NCBI RefSeq assembly: GCF_003073045.1
Contig: NC_037592.1
Span: forward strand, 15,891,844-15,955,843
Length of the DNA: 64,000 nucleotides
Direction: 5' to 3'
Source: Pomacea canaliculata
Taxonomy: Eukaryota > Mollusca > Gastropoda > Architaenioglossa > Ampullariidae
Of this stretch, positions 1 through 11,100 are shown in pieces. The translations under genes were made by a program, and so were the position numbers. Positions within the stretch are counted from its first letter, which is position 1. Every line of letters starts with the position of its first letter. The notes under the pieces are model-generated. The model saw only the letters and a list, made by a program, of their open reading frames with translations, was not told where the DNA came from and searched no databases.

Positions 1-639
1 ATGACACTCGTAATAGGCAGCCATGGGTGCAGTGGGTGTTTTTAAAGACCTAGACTAGACAAAGAAGTCTGCGAAGAAACTGTGCAGGTCACACACACGT
101 ACACATACACATGATTTGAATGTTTAGGTAACCTCGTGTCTTTTTTTTTTTTTGTGTGTCTGGTCCGACTTCTTTGCCTAGATCTATTAAAAAAAGCCCT
201 GCCCATTGCTTATTTTAGTCGCATGCATAGCTTAAAGGGATTCTAAAGGCAAAATAAAACTGCTTAGAATCGCGTAAAGAGTAGGATAAATTTGAATCTC
301 GTCTATTTATATGTTTGTTCATGTGGAAAACGTTGAAGCTTTTTAGTAGAATGTTGTGTTTAATAAGAGAAATGACACGGGACTCTTTTTTTGCTTCCAC
401 GAAGTCTCGTTCTCCGTCACGTGACCCTCTGAGGTGTGGTTTCCATAGTGAGAACCATGCCTCGAGAATGTGCTGCACCCGATGGCCACGAAAAGATGGA
501 AAAAGATTCAACATTTTCTTTTCATCAGTTTCCGACAGACAGAGCCTTACAAGCCTTACACACAGAGTGCGTCATATGAATAAAAAGACGACGTCAAATC
601 TTCGCAGTGATACAGATACAGACACTTCCTGTCAGAGAC

Positions 640-666
640 TGACGTCACAAGAAGACTCTGACGTCA
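640..666. promoter_or_regulatory. Pair of CRE (TGACGTCA) sites
   Basis: Two perfect 8-bp cAMP-response elements, TGACGTCA, lie at 640-647 and 659-666. Both sit in the repeated context CTGACGTCACAAGAAGA, so the pair looks like a short local duplication. CREs are bound by CREB/ATF bZIP factors. No transcript start is visible beside them, so use as a promoter or enhancer is inference. Confidence 0.4.
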
Positions 667-2451
667 CAAGAAGAATCCTCTGCTTGACCATCTCTGGAAG
701 CTATCGTGGTTACTCGGGCGGAAGGACACAAGGGTCGATTTCGCTGGATTTTTTCAATGTTTATAAACATCGGCAACCGAAATAGTGCTAATAAGTGGTA
801 ATTAAGTGACAAACGAATCATTTATTTCTCCTGTGTTGCTCTCGTGGTCTGTAATTGTAACTAAGTATATATTTGAAACGTTTGACCGTCGCCACTGCAT
901 TATCACAAGCCTTGAGTATCCCTTTAAGTACTTTTTTTTTTGGGGGGGGGAGGTTCTTTTTTGCAGTTTTTGGTTATCCATCCGTAATAACCTCAGCCAG
1001 TAGTGTATGCAGTTTACAGTTTTATCGTGATTGGATAGCTGTTTACCATTATATACAATGTCGTTATGTGTACGAATATTTACAGCAAAAAATGTCTTTA
1101 GTGAAAAAAGGTGTACTCTTCGACAGTACTGAGCAGAATTTTTCCAGTTCCTATAGTTCTGATTCATACTGTACAATTAGCTGTATCTGAAAGTCGAATA
1201 ATTAGAAGAATTCATCAAAAAGAGAAATAGTTTACTTTACTTATGATATCTCTGCAAAGTTAAGCATAGACACCCCAGTATTTATACTCATTCGCAATGG
1301 GTAAACTCACTCTCCAGAGAGAGAATTGGGGAGTGAGAATTGCGGTTCCAGAACAGTCAACCGTAGGAAACCTGTCTCAATTTCGTTGGGGAAAGGTAGG
1401 ATGGTGGTGGCGGAGGAAGGAGGTGTGTGTGCGTGCGTGCACGCGCGTGTTTGGGGGAGGGGCGGGAGGGCTGATGTTAGGCGTGTCTACCGAGGTTGTC
1501 AGAAGACGCTGCGCGTGCAGTGATCAGGTGACCAGGCTCCGCACACCCACCTTGAGGCCATCACCTGAGGATTTCGCGGAGTACCTGACGGCAAGGATTT
1601 TCTTCCGGTTTCGGTTTCGATACAAACAGAAACTGTCGAAGTTTCGGGACCGTGAGACCACGCTGAAGACAGAGGCGATTTGCTCAGAACCAGTCATGAG
1701 TCCTTCCATGCACGCGTAAAGCGCGAGTACCCACCCACCCGTGCACCAGTTTACCCCTGTTTCCCTCAGACTCTGTCTCTTTTTTCACTGTTGGGGTGAA
1801 ATGAATTTATGATCCACCTTCTGCCCTGTCTTCTGTGTAGAAAGAGCAGCAGAGGAACGAAAAAAAAAGGGATCAAGCTTGACAGATATTATTTTGAGAA
1901 ATGGTAAGGTCACAGGTTGACTTCAGGGGTTAGGTGGGAAAGCTACTTCCTTCCTCACTGATCACTGTAGTCATCCGTTCTCAAACTCGGTTTTGCTAGG
2001 ACACGACCGGCACTTTCAGAGAAATGTCCCTATCGGGTTTCTCCTGAGGAGAAGCCGCAGTGGCTGCCACACATACAAGACCAGGCTGCGCACATCACCT
2101 GTATGCAAATTGCGCCGCAGAGATGATATCCATGCACTGGCTCAGCCGTAACAGTGCAGCGCGTGTCTGGACTATCCTAAACACATATTTCAGTGCTGGA
2201 GCAAGCAAGCACGCTAGTGCATACACACGCACGCACGCGCGCCACACACACACACAAATCACATGTTACCAGAAGCCTCCCGGATATGGACACACGTGTG
2301 GTCTGGTTAAAGACTACATCGAATGCAAAAGTTTATTCTTCTCTCAGGACTTTATTTGTAGAACTAATTAACGCCTTCCTCTCAAAATCGTGAAAAGAAA
2401 ACAATAATAATCTTCGAGAAATTTAATAAAAAAAATTCTGATCAGCTAGTG

Positions 2452-2494
2452 TATATAAGCTGACGTCAGCTTGGTGTGCAACCAACTGGTTGCA
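2452..2494. promoter_or_regulatory. TATA-like box with two adjacent palindromes, one a CRE
   Basis: TATATAAG at 2452-2459 runs into the 16-bp perfect palindrome AAGCTGACGTCAGCTT (2457-2472), which contains a CRE. Four bases later comes a second inverted repeat, TGCAACCA-AC-TGGTTGCA (2477-2494). An ATG opens at 2494 but its short frame runs into a repeat tail and matches nothing I know. The arrangement is promoter-like but unproven. Confidence 0.35.
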
Positions 2495-2679
2495 TGGCGG
2501 CAAGCGCGGCTAGCAGACGCAAATTATCATCTGCTCTAAAGCGCAAGAGTGGGGAACATTCCGGTGCTAGCGCTGGATGCAGACAACCAATTATTTCCCG
2601 ACTAATGTTTATAATCTTATTGTGTTTGTGTGCTTTTCTTTTTAGTATGCATGAGTATGACATGACCCGCCTTTACTGG

Positions 2680-2735
2680 TGGGAAAAAAGCGCTATACAA
2701 ATTCAGATGATGATGATGATATTATTATTATTCTA
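2680..2735 (+). repeat. SINE/LINE-type 3' tail
   Basis: The sequence GCGCTATACAAATTCAG is followed by (ATG)n and (ATT)n microsatellite. This matches the tail pattern seen at other repeats in the window (22.7, 41.1, 42.1 and 62.8 kb). It probably marks the 3' end of a retroposed element whose body (about 2.48-2.68 kb) I cannot classify. Confidence 0.45.
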
Positions 2736-4167
2736 TAAAAGAACAGGACAGTTTTAGAGTAAAACATTAAAATTCGTGACTAAAATTTACTGTTACACTG
2801 GGTAGGCTTTCATCTTACCACATCCGACTGGTCAAAAAACAGGCGTTGGTACTAGGGGTCCTAAAGATTACAGTGAACTCTTTCGACGTGTTTCTCTGTG
2901 TGTGTGTGCGTACGAGCGAGCGAGCGTGCGTGCTATGGGACATCAGTATTCCGGAAGTTGGTAGATTATGAGCGGTTCGTAAATTTTGCTTACAAGCATC
3001 TACATTTTAATTTCTATAATTACCTATTAAAAAGGCGTTATGGGCAACAATCACGGACATTGCAGTCTACGTTGTATCATTGATTCTGTTACTAAGTGGG
3101 CGCATGTCAGTTAATTTTGCCATGTGTATTATTGCCAATAAAATATAAATACATTTTAAATGTGCGTATGTCTAAGAGAACTCCTGTAAGTTTTTTTGAA
3201 ATAGATGGTTAATTTCCAGAATTGCATTTTTATTTGATAGTAACAATGCTGATAATTAATTTAGTACCATTAAAATATAACATAAAAATTTGATAATATT
3301 TGTCACTGTAAAAATTTTTTGCATCTTTTCTTTTCTAATTCAGCTCGAGCAGAACTCCATTTTTAGAAATACCACCCTTTCATCACTTTCTGTTTTCTCG
3401 ACAAATTCACTTGTGATTAAGAAAAAAAAAAAAACCCAAACAAACGCAATAATATTTCTCGTTCCTCTTCGTCATAAAATACCACCGGCGATTTTCACAG
3501 AGTGCCTGTCCTTTAAGGAAATTCTCGCTGTAAAAAGTTTTTAAGATATTTTAACCTATTTTGCTATTCATGACTTTGTCAAGAAATGTGTAGGAGTTTC
3601 CTATTGTTTATTATTTTTGTTACTAGAACTATGCAACTTTGAGCAAAGCATCGGCACATTTTCGGATATAACGAAAAGAAAAGAAGTGCGCGTAAAAAGT
3701 ACAACCAACCTAAATGTGAAGGACGGCGGACATCGGACCAAGCATGCTAACCCTAACTCTGTTGCTACATTGTTTGCAGGATGTGTGAACGCAATTTTTG
3801 ACACGTTTGTCATAGTTCGTTTTTTTTTTCTTTTAAATTTCTGGGTTCCTTTCCCCTTCTTCCAGAGAAAGTTGAACCTCTTACACGATGACATATTTCA
3901 AGTACCTTTTGCTCTACATAATCTAAAATGTTTACCAGTATGAAGACAAGAGACTTTGTTTTCTTCCGCAATATTTGAGAAGTCTTCCTCGCAACCATGA
4001 TGTTTGCATCGCGCAACATTTCTTCATTTTCAATCTTTATAAAAAAAAAACCGAGCGGATGTCTTGAGTTATGAAGCCAAGAGATGTTTCCAGGTTCAAG
4101 GTAGCCTTCCAGTAAAGCTCTGGAGAAAGGTCGTACGTTATTTCTTGTACACTCTGTAGGTAAGTTA

Positions 4168-4390
4168 AAGGTAAAGCTCATCTCCTAACCTTTTCAGGGG
4201 GTGAGGTGTTAGGGCCAGTGTGCATGAGGGCTGTGCCCATCTCCTCTATCTCACTGCCTTACCTTCCCCAACCCTCTGTGAAGTTTGCTTCGTGAATCGG
4301 GTATTGAACCAGCGCGCTCTCAGTTCAGACGCCATCGCTCTAACCACTCGGCTATTTGCTTCTCATCACTCTGTGGGAAGCGCACCAGCC
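4168..4390 (-). mobile_element. tRNA-derived SINE
   Basis: On the minus strand a tRNA-like head has a box A of the form TAGCCGAGTGGTTAGAGC (about 4337-4354) and, at proper distance, a box B GGTTCAATACCC (about 4299-4310). A non-tRNA body ending GGAGATGAGCTTTACC follows. The A box resembles tRNA-Ser/Leu. The head does not fold into an intact tRNA and is continuous with the body, so this is a SINE rather than a tRNA gene. Confidence 0.65.
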
Positions 4391-4709
4391 TTCCTCCCTC
4401 CCAAAGCACCACCCACTCAAAAAGAAAATTAAGAAAGCTGTCGTGTTTATTTCAAGATACGGGGAAATGCCTAAACTTGGCGTCACTTTCCTTAGTGAAT
4501 CCCATGACCCCTGGGGTCGGCATGTGGCAGTCGCCAGTCGCCCTGCAACGGTGAAGGGTAGGTGGGGAAAACCGTCTTGTGACGCTGTCTCTGCACGCTT
4601 CAGCACACCACGTGACTGTTGGGCGGAGTCTTCATGTCAAGGGGGTGTGTCCAGAACTTAGTCAACGGATGGATGGATAGATGGATGATGATGATGATGG
4701 TTTTAGGAG

Positions 4710-5288
4710 TTACTCTTGTCTCCTCTGAAGGACCAATTCATTACCACAAATCTCTTTTAGCAGAGAAGTCCCCCTAATAGGAGATCTCGCCGTCAGATCC
4801 CTCTGGACTTCATCTTCCCCACCCCTCTCCTCTCCAGTAGCGAGATCTTTCCCATCCAACCCTTTCCCATGTTCGACCAAAAGTAATTTACTGCAGCTCA
4901 CATCATATTTTGCACATAGCTCCTTTCTTTTCTGGAACCAGGCTTCCTGAAAAAAGAAAGGCCATAAGCTCAAAGATGGTGGGTAGTGAAGAACCTTTAG
5001 ACGTAGGGTTTAGTTGTGAAATAGATCAGGCCATTCTGGATGAATAAGCACTCCTTTATTTTGTAAGTACTCTAACGGGACGGGGGGATGTGACAGATGT
5101 AACTGTTTCCTCCACTGAAATACCCAGTTGCTAATAATGGATTCGTCATGTGACCAATAGCCTTACCATATGCTCCAACCACTTCCGACGGCACCCTCGG
5201 TAAACAAATCGCTCCTGTACACAGGTAGGACAAAACACCAGGATTTCAGGGCACATCGGACACTGATAGCTGTCACTCACTAATCTCC
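4710..5288 (-). CDS. Candidate two-exon gene, zinc-binding CxxC protein, family not recognised
   Basis: Two minus-strand open segments join cleanly. The upstream exon (5288-5167) follows a pyrimidine-rich tract ending CTGGAG and closes at CATATG|GTAAGG. The downstream exon (4946-4710) follows a very good acceptor, CCTTTCTTTTTTCAG, and runs to a TAA. Both meet in phase 0, giving 40 plus 78 residues. The first exon has CPMC and CPTC pairs seven residues apart, then a further Cys and a Trp-Leu-Glu-His stretch, suggesting a zinc ribbon or treble clef. The second starts EAWFQKRKEL and is charged, with another Cys pair. No start codon exon was found; it would lie above 5.29 kb, inside or antisense to the ETS gene. 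I do not recognise the family. It could also be a transposon-derived remnant. Confidence 0.35.
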
Positions 5289-5953
5289 CTCCAGGATGAG
5301 AAAGAAAAAAATAAACATGTAGTAAATTACATCATTTGCCATGAGGGCTGACCTACATGAACAAAAGAAGGAAGTTTAATTTTTTATATACCAGGAATTA
5401 AAAAAAAAGCAAAGCAGAGATTAGGGCGTGTGCTTCACGTCCCAATGAAATTCTAGGAAATTTTCAAAGCGTGTAATAGGTGTGTCCATATGTATGCAAG
5501 TGTATGAAAGAGGTTAAAAAAAAAGAAGAAAAAAGCAGTATTTCGAGGACCTCTTTCAAGACTGTCGGTTGCTATACATAGTTTTACATGCCTCCGAAAA
5601 TAATTATTTAATGTTTACACCGCACACATAAATCACGACAATCGGAATCACAAACAAACAATTGAAGTAATCGCGAGGAGGGGAGACAGTATTTTTCTGA
5701 AGGGAAGGGAAAGATTTGCCAGTTTCAAAGCATCACAAGAGAAAGTGATTGACTAAGAGATTATTGAAGGCATGGCTTCTTCCACCGATGCAGCTCACTC
5801 ACTGGAGCGCATGTACCAAACATGAGATTAGTCTTAATAATACAGTTTGCTGATGCTTATTTAATAAACGTCACTGACAAGAGTTGGGTTTCTTAACCAT
5901 CATTACACAAAACTTCTTGCTATAAATAATTTATTTATTCATTCCTTTTGTAG

Positions 5954-8187
5954 TGGCACGCACGGAAAGGTTGTGGGAGTTCATCCTGCGATTGCTAGGC
6001 GACTCCAAGCACAACCCCAGCCTCATCGAGTGGGTGGAGCGCAATGAGGGGACCTTCCGCCTCAACAACTCCAAGGCCGTCGCACTCATGTGGGGCATGC
6101 GCAAAAACAATGCGCAGATGACCTACGAGAAGCTGAGCAGGGCGCTACGGTGAGACCCGTTAAATTAGCTACGACTAATTTATCAAGGTTGAATTACAGA
6201 TATGTGTTATTAGAAAGGGATAGACAATGAGGGTCTTTCATTTAGATCGGTGTCGTAAGACAAAAACATTTAGCAGGTTTTTTTTTTTAGTGCCGTGCGC
6301 AAACCAGACGTTAAAGGGGTTTGTGGGCGGTGAGTGGGTGGGTGGGGTGTAGTGTGTGTGTTGGGGGGTGTAGTGTATGGGCATTGCAGCTTCATTGTAT
6401 GGATAAAGCAACTGGCTTTGAGGGGGCCAACTTCTTGCTGACAGTGAACGATGTTCACGTCCTTGCCTCAGTATTTTTTTTTTAAGGTGGAGCCTGTCAT
6501 CTTGCCCTCCCTCCCTGGCTCCTAAGTCACTGTAATAAATTTAGGATGTCGGTAGCGGAAACAAAGCAACATTATGAAAGCGAACTGTGACAGCCTCCTT
6601 GTGCGTGAAAGAGTCCTCTTGTTGTTGTTGACTGCGCTTGGAGAGATTTTTCCCTATTTCTTGTGTGGTTGATGGCTAGTCGTAAACATTGTAATAACAT
6701 TATTTCTTAATTTTTTCTTCATATTTTTTTATTATTGGCCAGTCTCAACATGGCGAAATTTTAAAGGGGGTAGTCAAAATATCACTGCACATTTTTCTGT
6801 CTCTGCAAGAATTTATTCCTGTAATAAAAATATTTGTTGTACAATAGCTTTGCGGACATTTATTAACATTTATTTTTCAACAATGCTAATTTTGACATTT
6901 TTAAGTCTCCCTGCACCAATTGTTATTTCAAAATCAATGTCTGATGCAGTAGCTCGCAATTTTTGTTCACCCTCCTTTTCTTCAAGCCTGACAAAGATTG
7001 AGCTTACACTGTCACCGGTTGTTTTGCTCGTTTCTGTAACGCTTGCATGTTTTCACTGACTTTCAAACCTACCATGTAAATTAATATATTGGTACCTAGC
7101 TGACTGAGCACGGGACATTTATTTGAAATCCTGATAAGAAATGTCGACCGCATATATACTGTTGAGTTTGCTGTCAACACGAAGTTCTCTCTTTCTTATC
7201 CCTGCACAATTTTTGTACTTCAATTTTGTTAAAGCCATTAACAATTCAGAAAGTAGATAATGCTAACTTTTCTTCTGCCTTTTTAAAGTTTACCGCTGCG
7301 AAAGTTTAAAACTCAACAGTGATCTCTTCCACTTATCTCTTTAAGTTCGTATGTCACGGTAAAGGCCACAGAGTAGCTAACAAACTGACCCCCACTTCCG
7401 CTTTAACAGCCGCCGAGCATATGTTGCGCATGCGCTGAATAATTGGCAAAACACACTCATTGCATATTGACTCCAAGCGAGAAAATTATAGCGTGAAGTG
7501 GAATAACTCCATTAACATAGATTGATTCTTGAGTTTTATGCTTTATTGTGGACTTGAAATTTCGAGTTTTTCTTCCTTGCGAATTATTTTCTTTTCTTTA
7601 CTTCGTCCCCTTCCAAAATAGTCTATAAGAAAAAATTATTCTTTTAATGAAGGAAATTAGAAAAAAAATGCAGCTATACAACCTTTTATTAGTTCCTAAC
7701 TTTTTGAATTCATGCAAGAGTACCATCGGGAATACGTATTTTCTTTATTCACTTTTTCTTACAACCTTGTTCTTTACCCTTGCGCTGACTTTAGACTTTT
7801 ATTGTGAGGGACAGGCGTGTTTTACAATTATAATTATTATCGCAATCTGCATTTTAATAGTTAAAAAAGGGTGGGGAGATCAACATGGTTGGATGATAAT
7901 CCATACAAGAACTGTTTTGCATCGAAGAGATCAAAGTCTTTTATCTGAACTGGAAAAATTTCTCGTCATCAAACCCACATTTCTATCCACAGAGTTGTGA
8001 TTATTTCTCATCGTTTGGCCATACAGTTGACTTAAACTGATCTGAGCCTTTTTGTCTTCTCAGGTATTACTATCACCGCAGGATATTGGAGCCCGTGCTG
8101 GGGAAGAAACTGGTGTACAGATTCGGTCCTAACGCCAGCCCAGTGTGGGGGGAAACATGTCCTTATCGCAGACAACGCAACCGATAG
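5954..8187 (+). CDS. ETS-domain transcription factor, ESE (ELF3/EHF)-like, last two coding exons
   Basis: Sequence-specific nuclear transcription factor binding GGA(A/T)-core DNA through a winged-helix ETS domain. Two exons are visible: 5954-6149 and 8064-8187, joined at CG|G by a GTGAGA donor and a TTGTCTTCTCAG acceptor. Together they encode almost the whole ETS domain: LWEFILRLLG at the start, the helix-turn-helix MTYEKLSRALRYYYHRRIL carrying the two DNA-contacting arginines, and KLVYRFG. The stop comes 16 residues after the domain, so the domain is C-terminal as in ESE proteins. Helix 3 and LVYRFGPNA fit ELF3/EHF better than ELF1, TEL or SPDEF; the exact orthologue is uncertain. The first exon begins in phase 1, so upstream exons (a pointed domain would be expected) lie beyond what I can identify. 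AATAAA signals follow at 8463 and 8834. Confidence 0.93.
7393..7435. promoter_or_regulatory. NRF1 palindrome with ETS site, promoter-like
   Basis: GCGCATGCGC, the palindromic NRF1 consensus, lies at 7426-7435. CACTTCCG, an ETS/GABP site read CGGAAGTG on the minus strand, is at 7393-7400. CpGs are locally concentrated in an AT-rich intron. This combination is typical of TATA-less housekeeping promoters. It lies inside the last ETS intron and could serve an alternative or antisense transcript; that is inference. Confidence 0.35.
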
Positions 8188-11100
8188 ACGTTGTTAACCA
8201 GTGCCTTAATCAGCCATTTGACCAAGTGGGCTTGCTGATGACATGATTACAACTCATGATTATAGGTCAGATAACGGTGTTCCCATTTGATACCAACTTG
8301 CTTTTTTTTTTTCTGGGAAGAAAGGGGGGAGGGGCGAGAGAAGCTTCTTTTTGTGATGCAGACAGCTGTTAGGTCGTCTCGAACCATTATGTGTAGTGTG
8401 TTTAATGGCCTGAAAAACCTGTAAGTCTTCCTTATCAGTATCTTACAGCAGAATAGCCAGATAATAAATAGTACAGGCTTGGCATCTCGAGATATATGGT
8501 ATGCCAACTCTTCATCTGTCCGTCAATCCACTCAGGTTTCCGAGAAGAGCCACAAATTTGTAACATGACTATCGTGTTCATGTGGGCTATGAGCGTTCTT
8601 TATTGTCTGTAAATATTTGTATGCTCTAAAAATAGTCTAAAAATACATGCCATCTTTGAATTATGAGCGGCCAATGTATTAACTGTATTTGTCCAGACCA
8701 CATTGTAATTAAATCCTGCTGGTTTGCCAACATTAGGGAACATTATCAAAATCTCTTACGTCAAGAAGTATAATGGGGTATATATTTCGTTGTTCAATTA
8801 TCTTCAGCCATGTATCATACAAAAAAATAACCCAATAAAGTTTCCTTTGTACCCTGCTGTCCAGCAAGGAACAGTAAGGCCTTCACCCAAGCAGGCTGAT
8901 CTGATTTCAAATGTATAGCATTGCAAGCTGGCTATTTGTGTGTGAATTATCACTGGAAGGCAGGTTTATTTTCATTACGTAACGTTTAATGATGTTCATT
9001 CCAGAGACACAAGTGTATAAAACAAACATGCACAGAAACAGACAAGAAAATGCCACATATCCACCTCAACCTAGCAACACAATGCCAGTCTGCTGTAATA
9101 TGATTTAGTAAATGCTGTTGTATATATAAAGTGAACGCTATCTACTATTTCATACTCCATTCAAAACTTCTATAAAAGGATCAGCGAACACTAGCCAGTA
9201 GCATTTCATTGTAAGGCCACAGTTCTGTCCGTCCACACTTTTTCTTAATATGAAATGGAAAGATATAGAAGTGTAATGACAATTTTGTCACGGCATTTTG
9301 TGAACAGCTGAAAAAGCAAATTCTTCTAAATAGCAGTAACTTACAAATTTAATAAGAGAAATTGAAATGCTGTTTGGTGTAAAGAGAAAAACATTGAAGT
9401 TCAGAAATAGCTAGACACGTTTTCTTTACCTTTCTGCTTCTAAGTATAATAATACAGTGAAAATTCGAAATAGCGAAAATTCACTTAGGACTTCTCTTAC
9501 TTTTAAGACTAAGTCTGTCCACCAGACAATAGCTGTAGTTTAGATAAACATACAGGAAATTAATATTCTGTTGAATCCATTAATAGGGTACTGAAAATAC
9601 CACAAAACTATTTGTTAAGCCTTAAGGCAGGTAAACTATCATAATGAAGAAATAAAATAGCAGTTTCTATGGATACAAGTTTGTTTTATCATGAAAAATC
9701 TTTCCAGGAACACCTTGCAGTCTGGCTTGAATCTCTTGTACATCATAAAGCAGTACAAGCAGCATCTCTTATGTTGTAATGTCTCTGAGTGCATATATAC
9801 CTATGCACATACAGTGTATAACAACAGATTTCGGGAAGGTTGCATTTATGTTTCTCATACCCATTTTTTTCACTGCCTCAAAATTTACAATGGCACTACA
9901 AGTTGTTAAGTTTACAGGCACACTGAAGAATGACAAGATGGTGTAAATACTTATGCAGCATACCCCTGGTTAATAGCATCTTAACTCTTGTGATGAGGAT
10001 CCTAACTAAGCACCAGTTGGTACCTTAGTGGTTTCAAATGATAAGTTTGCTGTGAGCTTGGTGCCTACTACTTTATGCCTCATTTCCAAAGGCTTGGTCA
10101 GTGACAAGGCAACAGCGCAGAGTAAATACAATTTATCACAGTTTTTAAACGAAAATTTTATTGTTTGTTTTACCACAAGAGTCTATATTATTGTTAAGAA
10201 ACATTTAGATGTGCAGAGAGATTTAAATGCCCATTTGACTATGAAATAAACTGAATTTTGATACAGGTTTTTGAAATGTCTTAATTTATTGTCAGTATAT
10301 ACAGTATAAATATACATACACTCTCTTGCATATGTGCATGCATGCACACACACACATATGCACATGAATGTTCATGTCCTTCACATTTAACAATCTTTTT
10401 AAGCCTGAATGCAACACAAAATCCAAAGTCAAAATACCCACTTTATGGTGTTCCTCACAGCTGTATATGTATTTGGTATAAATGTTACAGTTGAAAAATG
10501 TTCATCTCACTTAAAGTACAGCAGAAACATACTGAATGATTCCAGCCAAACTCTTTGTTGAAATGAATACTGTTAACAATCACTATCAAGACTTAAAATG
10601 AAAGTGCACACATCCCTCTTCTAAGTGCTTGTGCTCCTATCTACTGACCTCCCTCACTTCCCAATAAGCACATAAGGAGTAAAAGTGATTTTACTTAACC
10701 AGGCAACTAAAGCCCATGTTACATGAAATCAGTTATGTAGAATAGACATTAGGAGACAAAAAATGCAATCAAATAAACAGACTCCTTATAAGATATCTTT
10801 GTTTTTTCCATGGAGAGAATTTTCTATGACACATGTTATGTTATACAAGACATAAAAAGAATGCAGTTTCAGTGTGATACAAAATGTTCTTCTATCATAT
10901 GTACTTTAACCATCTATTGTAACGTTGATTTAAAACACAAAGTGGCACAGACTTGAGGGTAATCCTGGCTTTTTCAACAATGTCAGATCTATTTACAACA
11001 GGAACACGTGTTATGCACACAGTGAAGATAAATCCCTAGGACTGAGTACTGCTAGTGATCATAGTAAGTCATAAAAATTTGTTTACAGGCACATTTTCAA

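Larger units (their letters stand above)
1..4160. other. Intergenic or upstream region, no gene supported
   Basis: No reading frame here has splice signals plus a recognisable family. The stretch is AT-rich with poly-T/A runs, a GC-rich patch near 1.40-1.56 kb and a CA-type microsatellite near 2.22-2.26 kb. Open frames near 0.3-0.8 and 1.3-1.7 kb have low-complexity, family-less translations and I treat them as chance. Perfect CRE palindromes are listed separately. It may hold 5' exons or promoter of the ETS gene downstream, but I cannot demonstrate any. Confidence 0.5.

Noticed and set aside
315..785. 156-codon open frame on the plus strand
   Set aside because: Ser/Arg/Thr-rich translation with no known domain, no splice or promoter context that supports it, and overlapping open frames on the other strand.
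4290..4380. tRNA gene on the minus strand
   Set aside because: Boxes A and B are present, but the cloverleaf is not intact and the sequence continues into a SINE body.
6850..7059. Open frames on both strands in the ETS intron (plus 69 codons, minus about 60 codons)
   Set aside because: No usable acceptor; a stop precedes the minus frame directly. Length is within chance expectation for this window.
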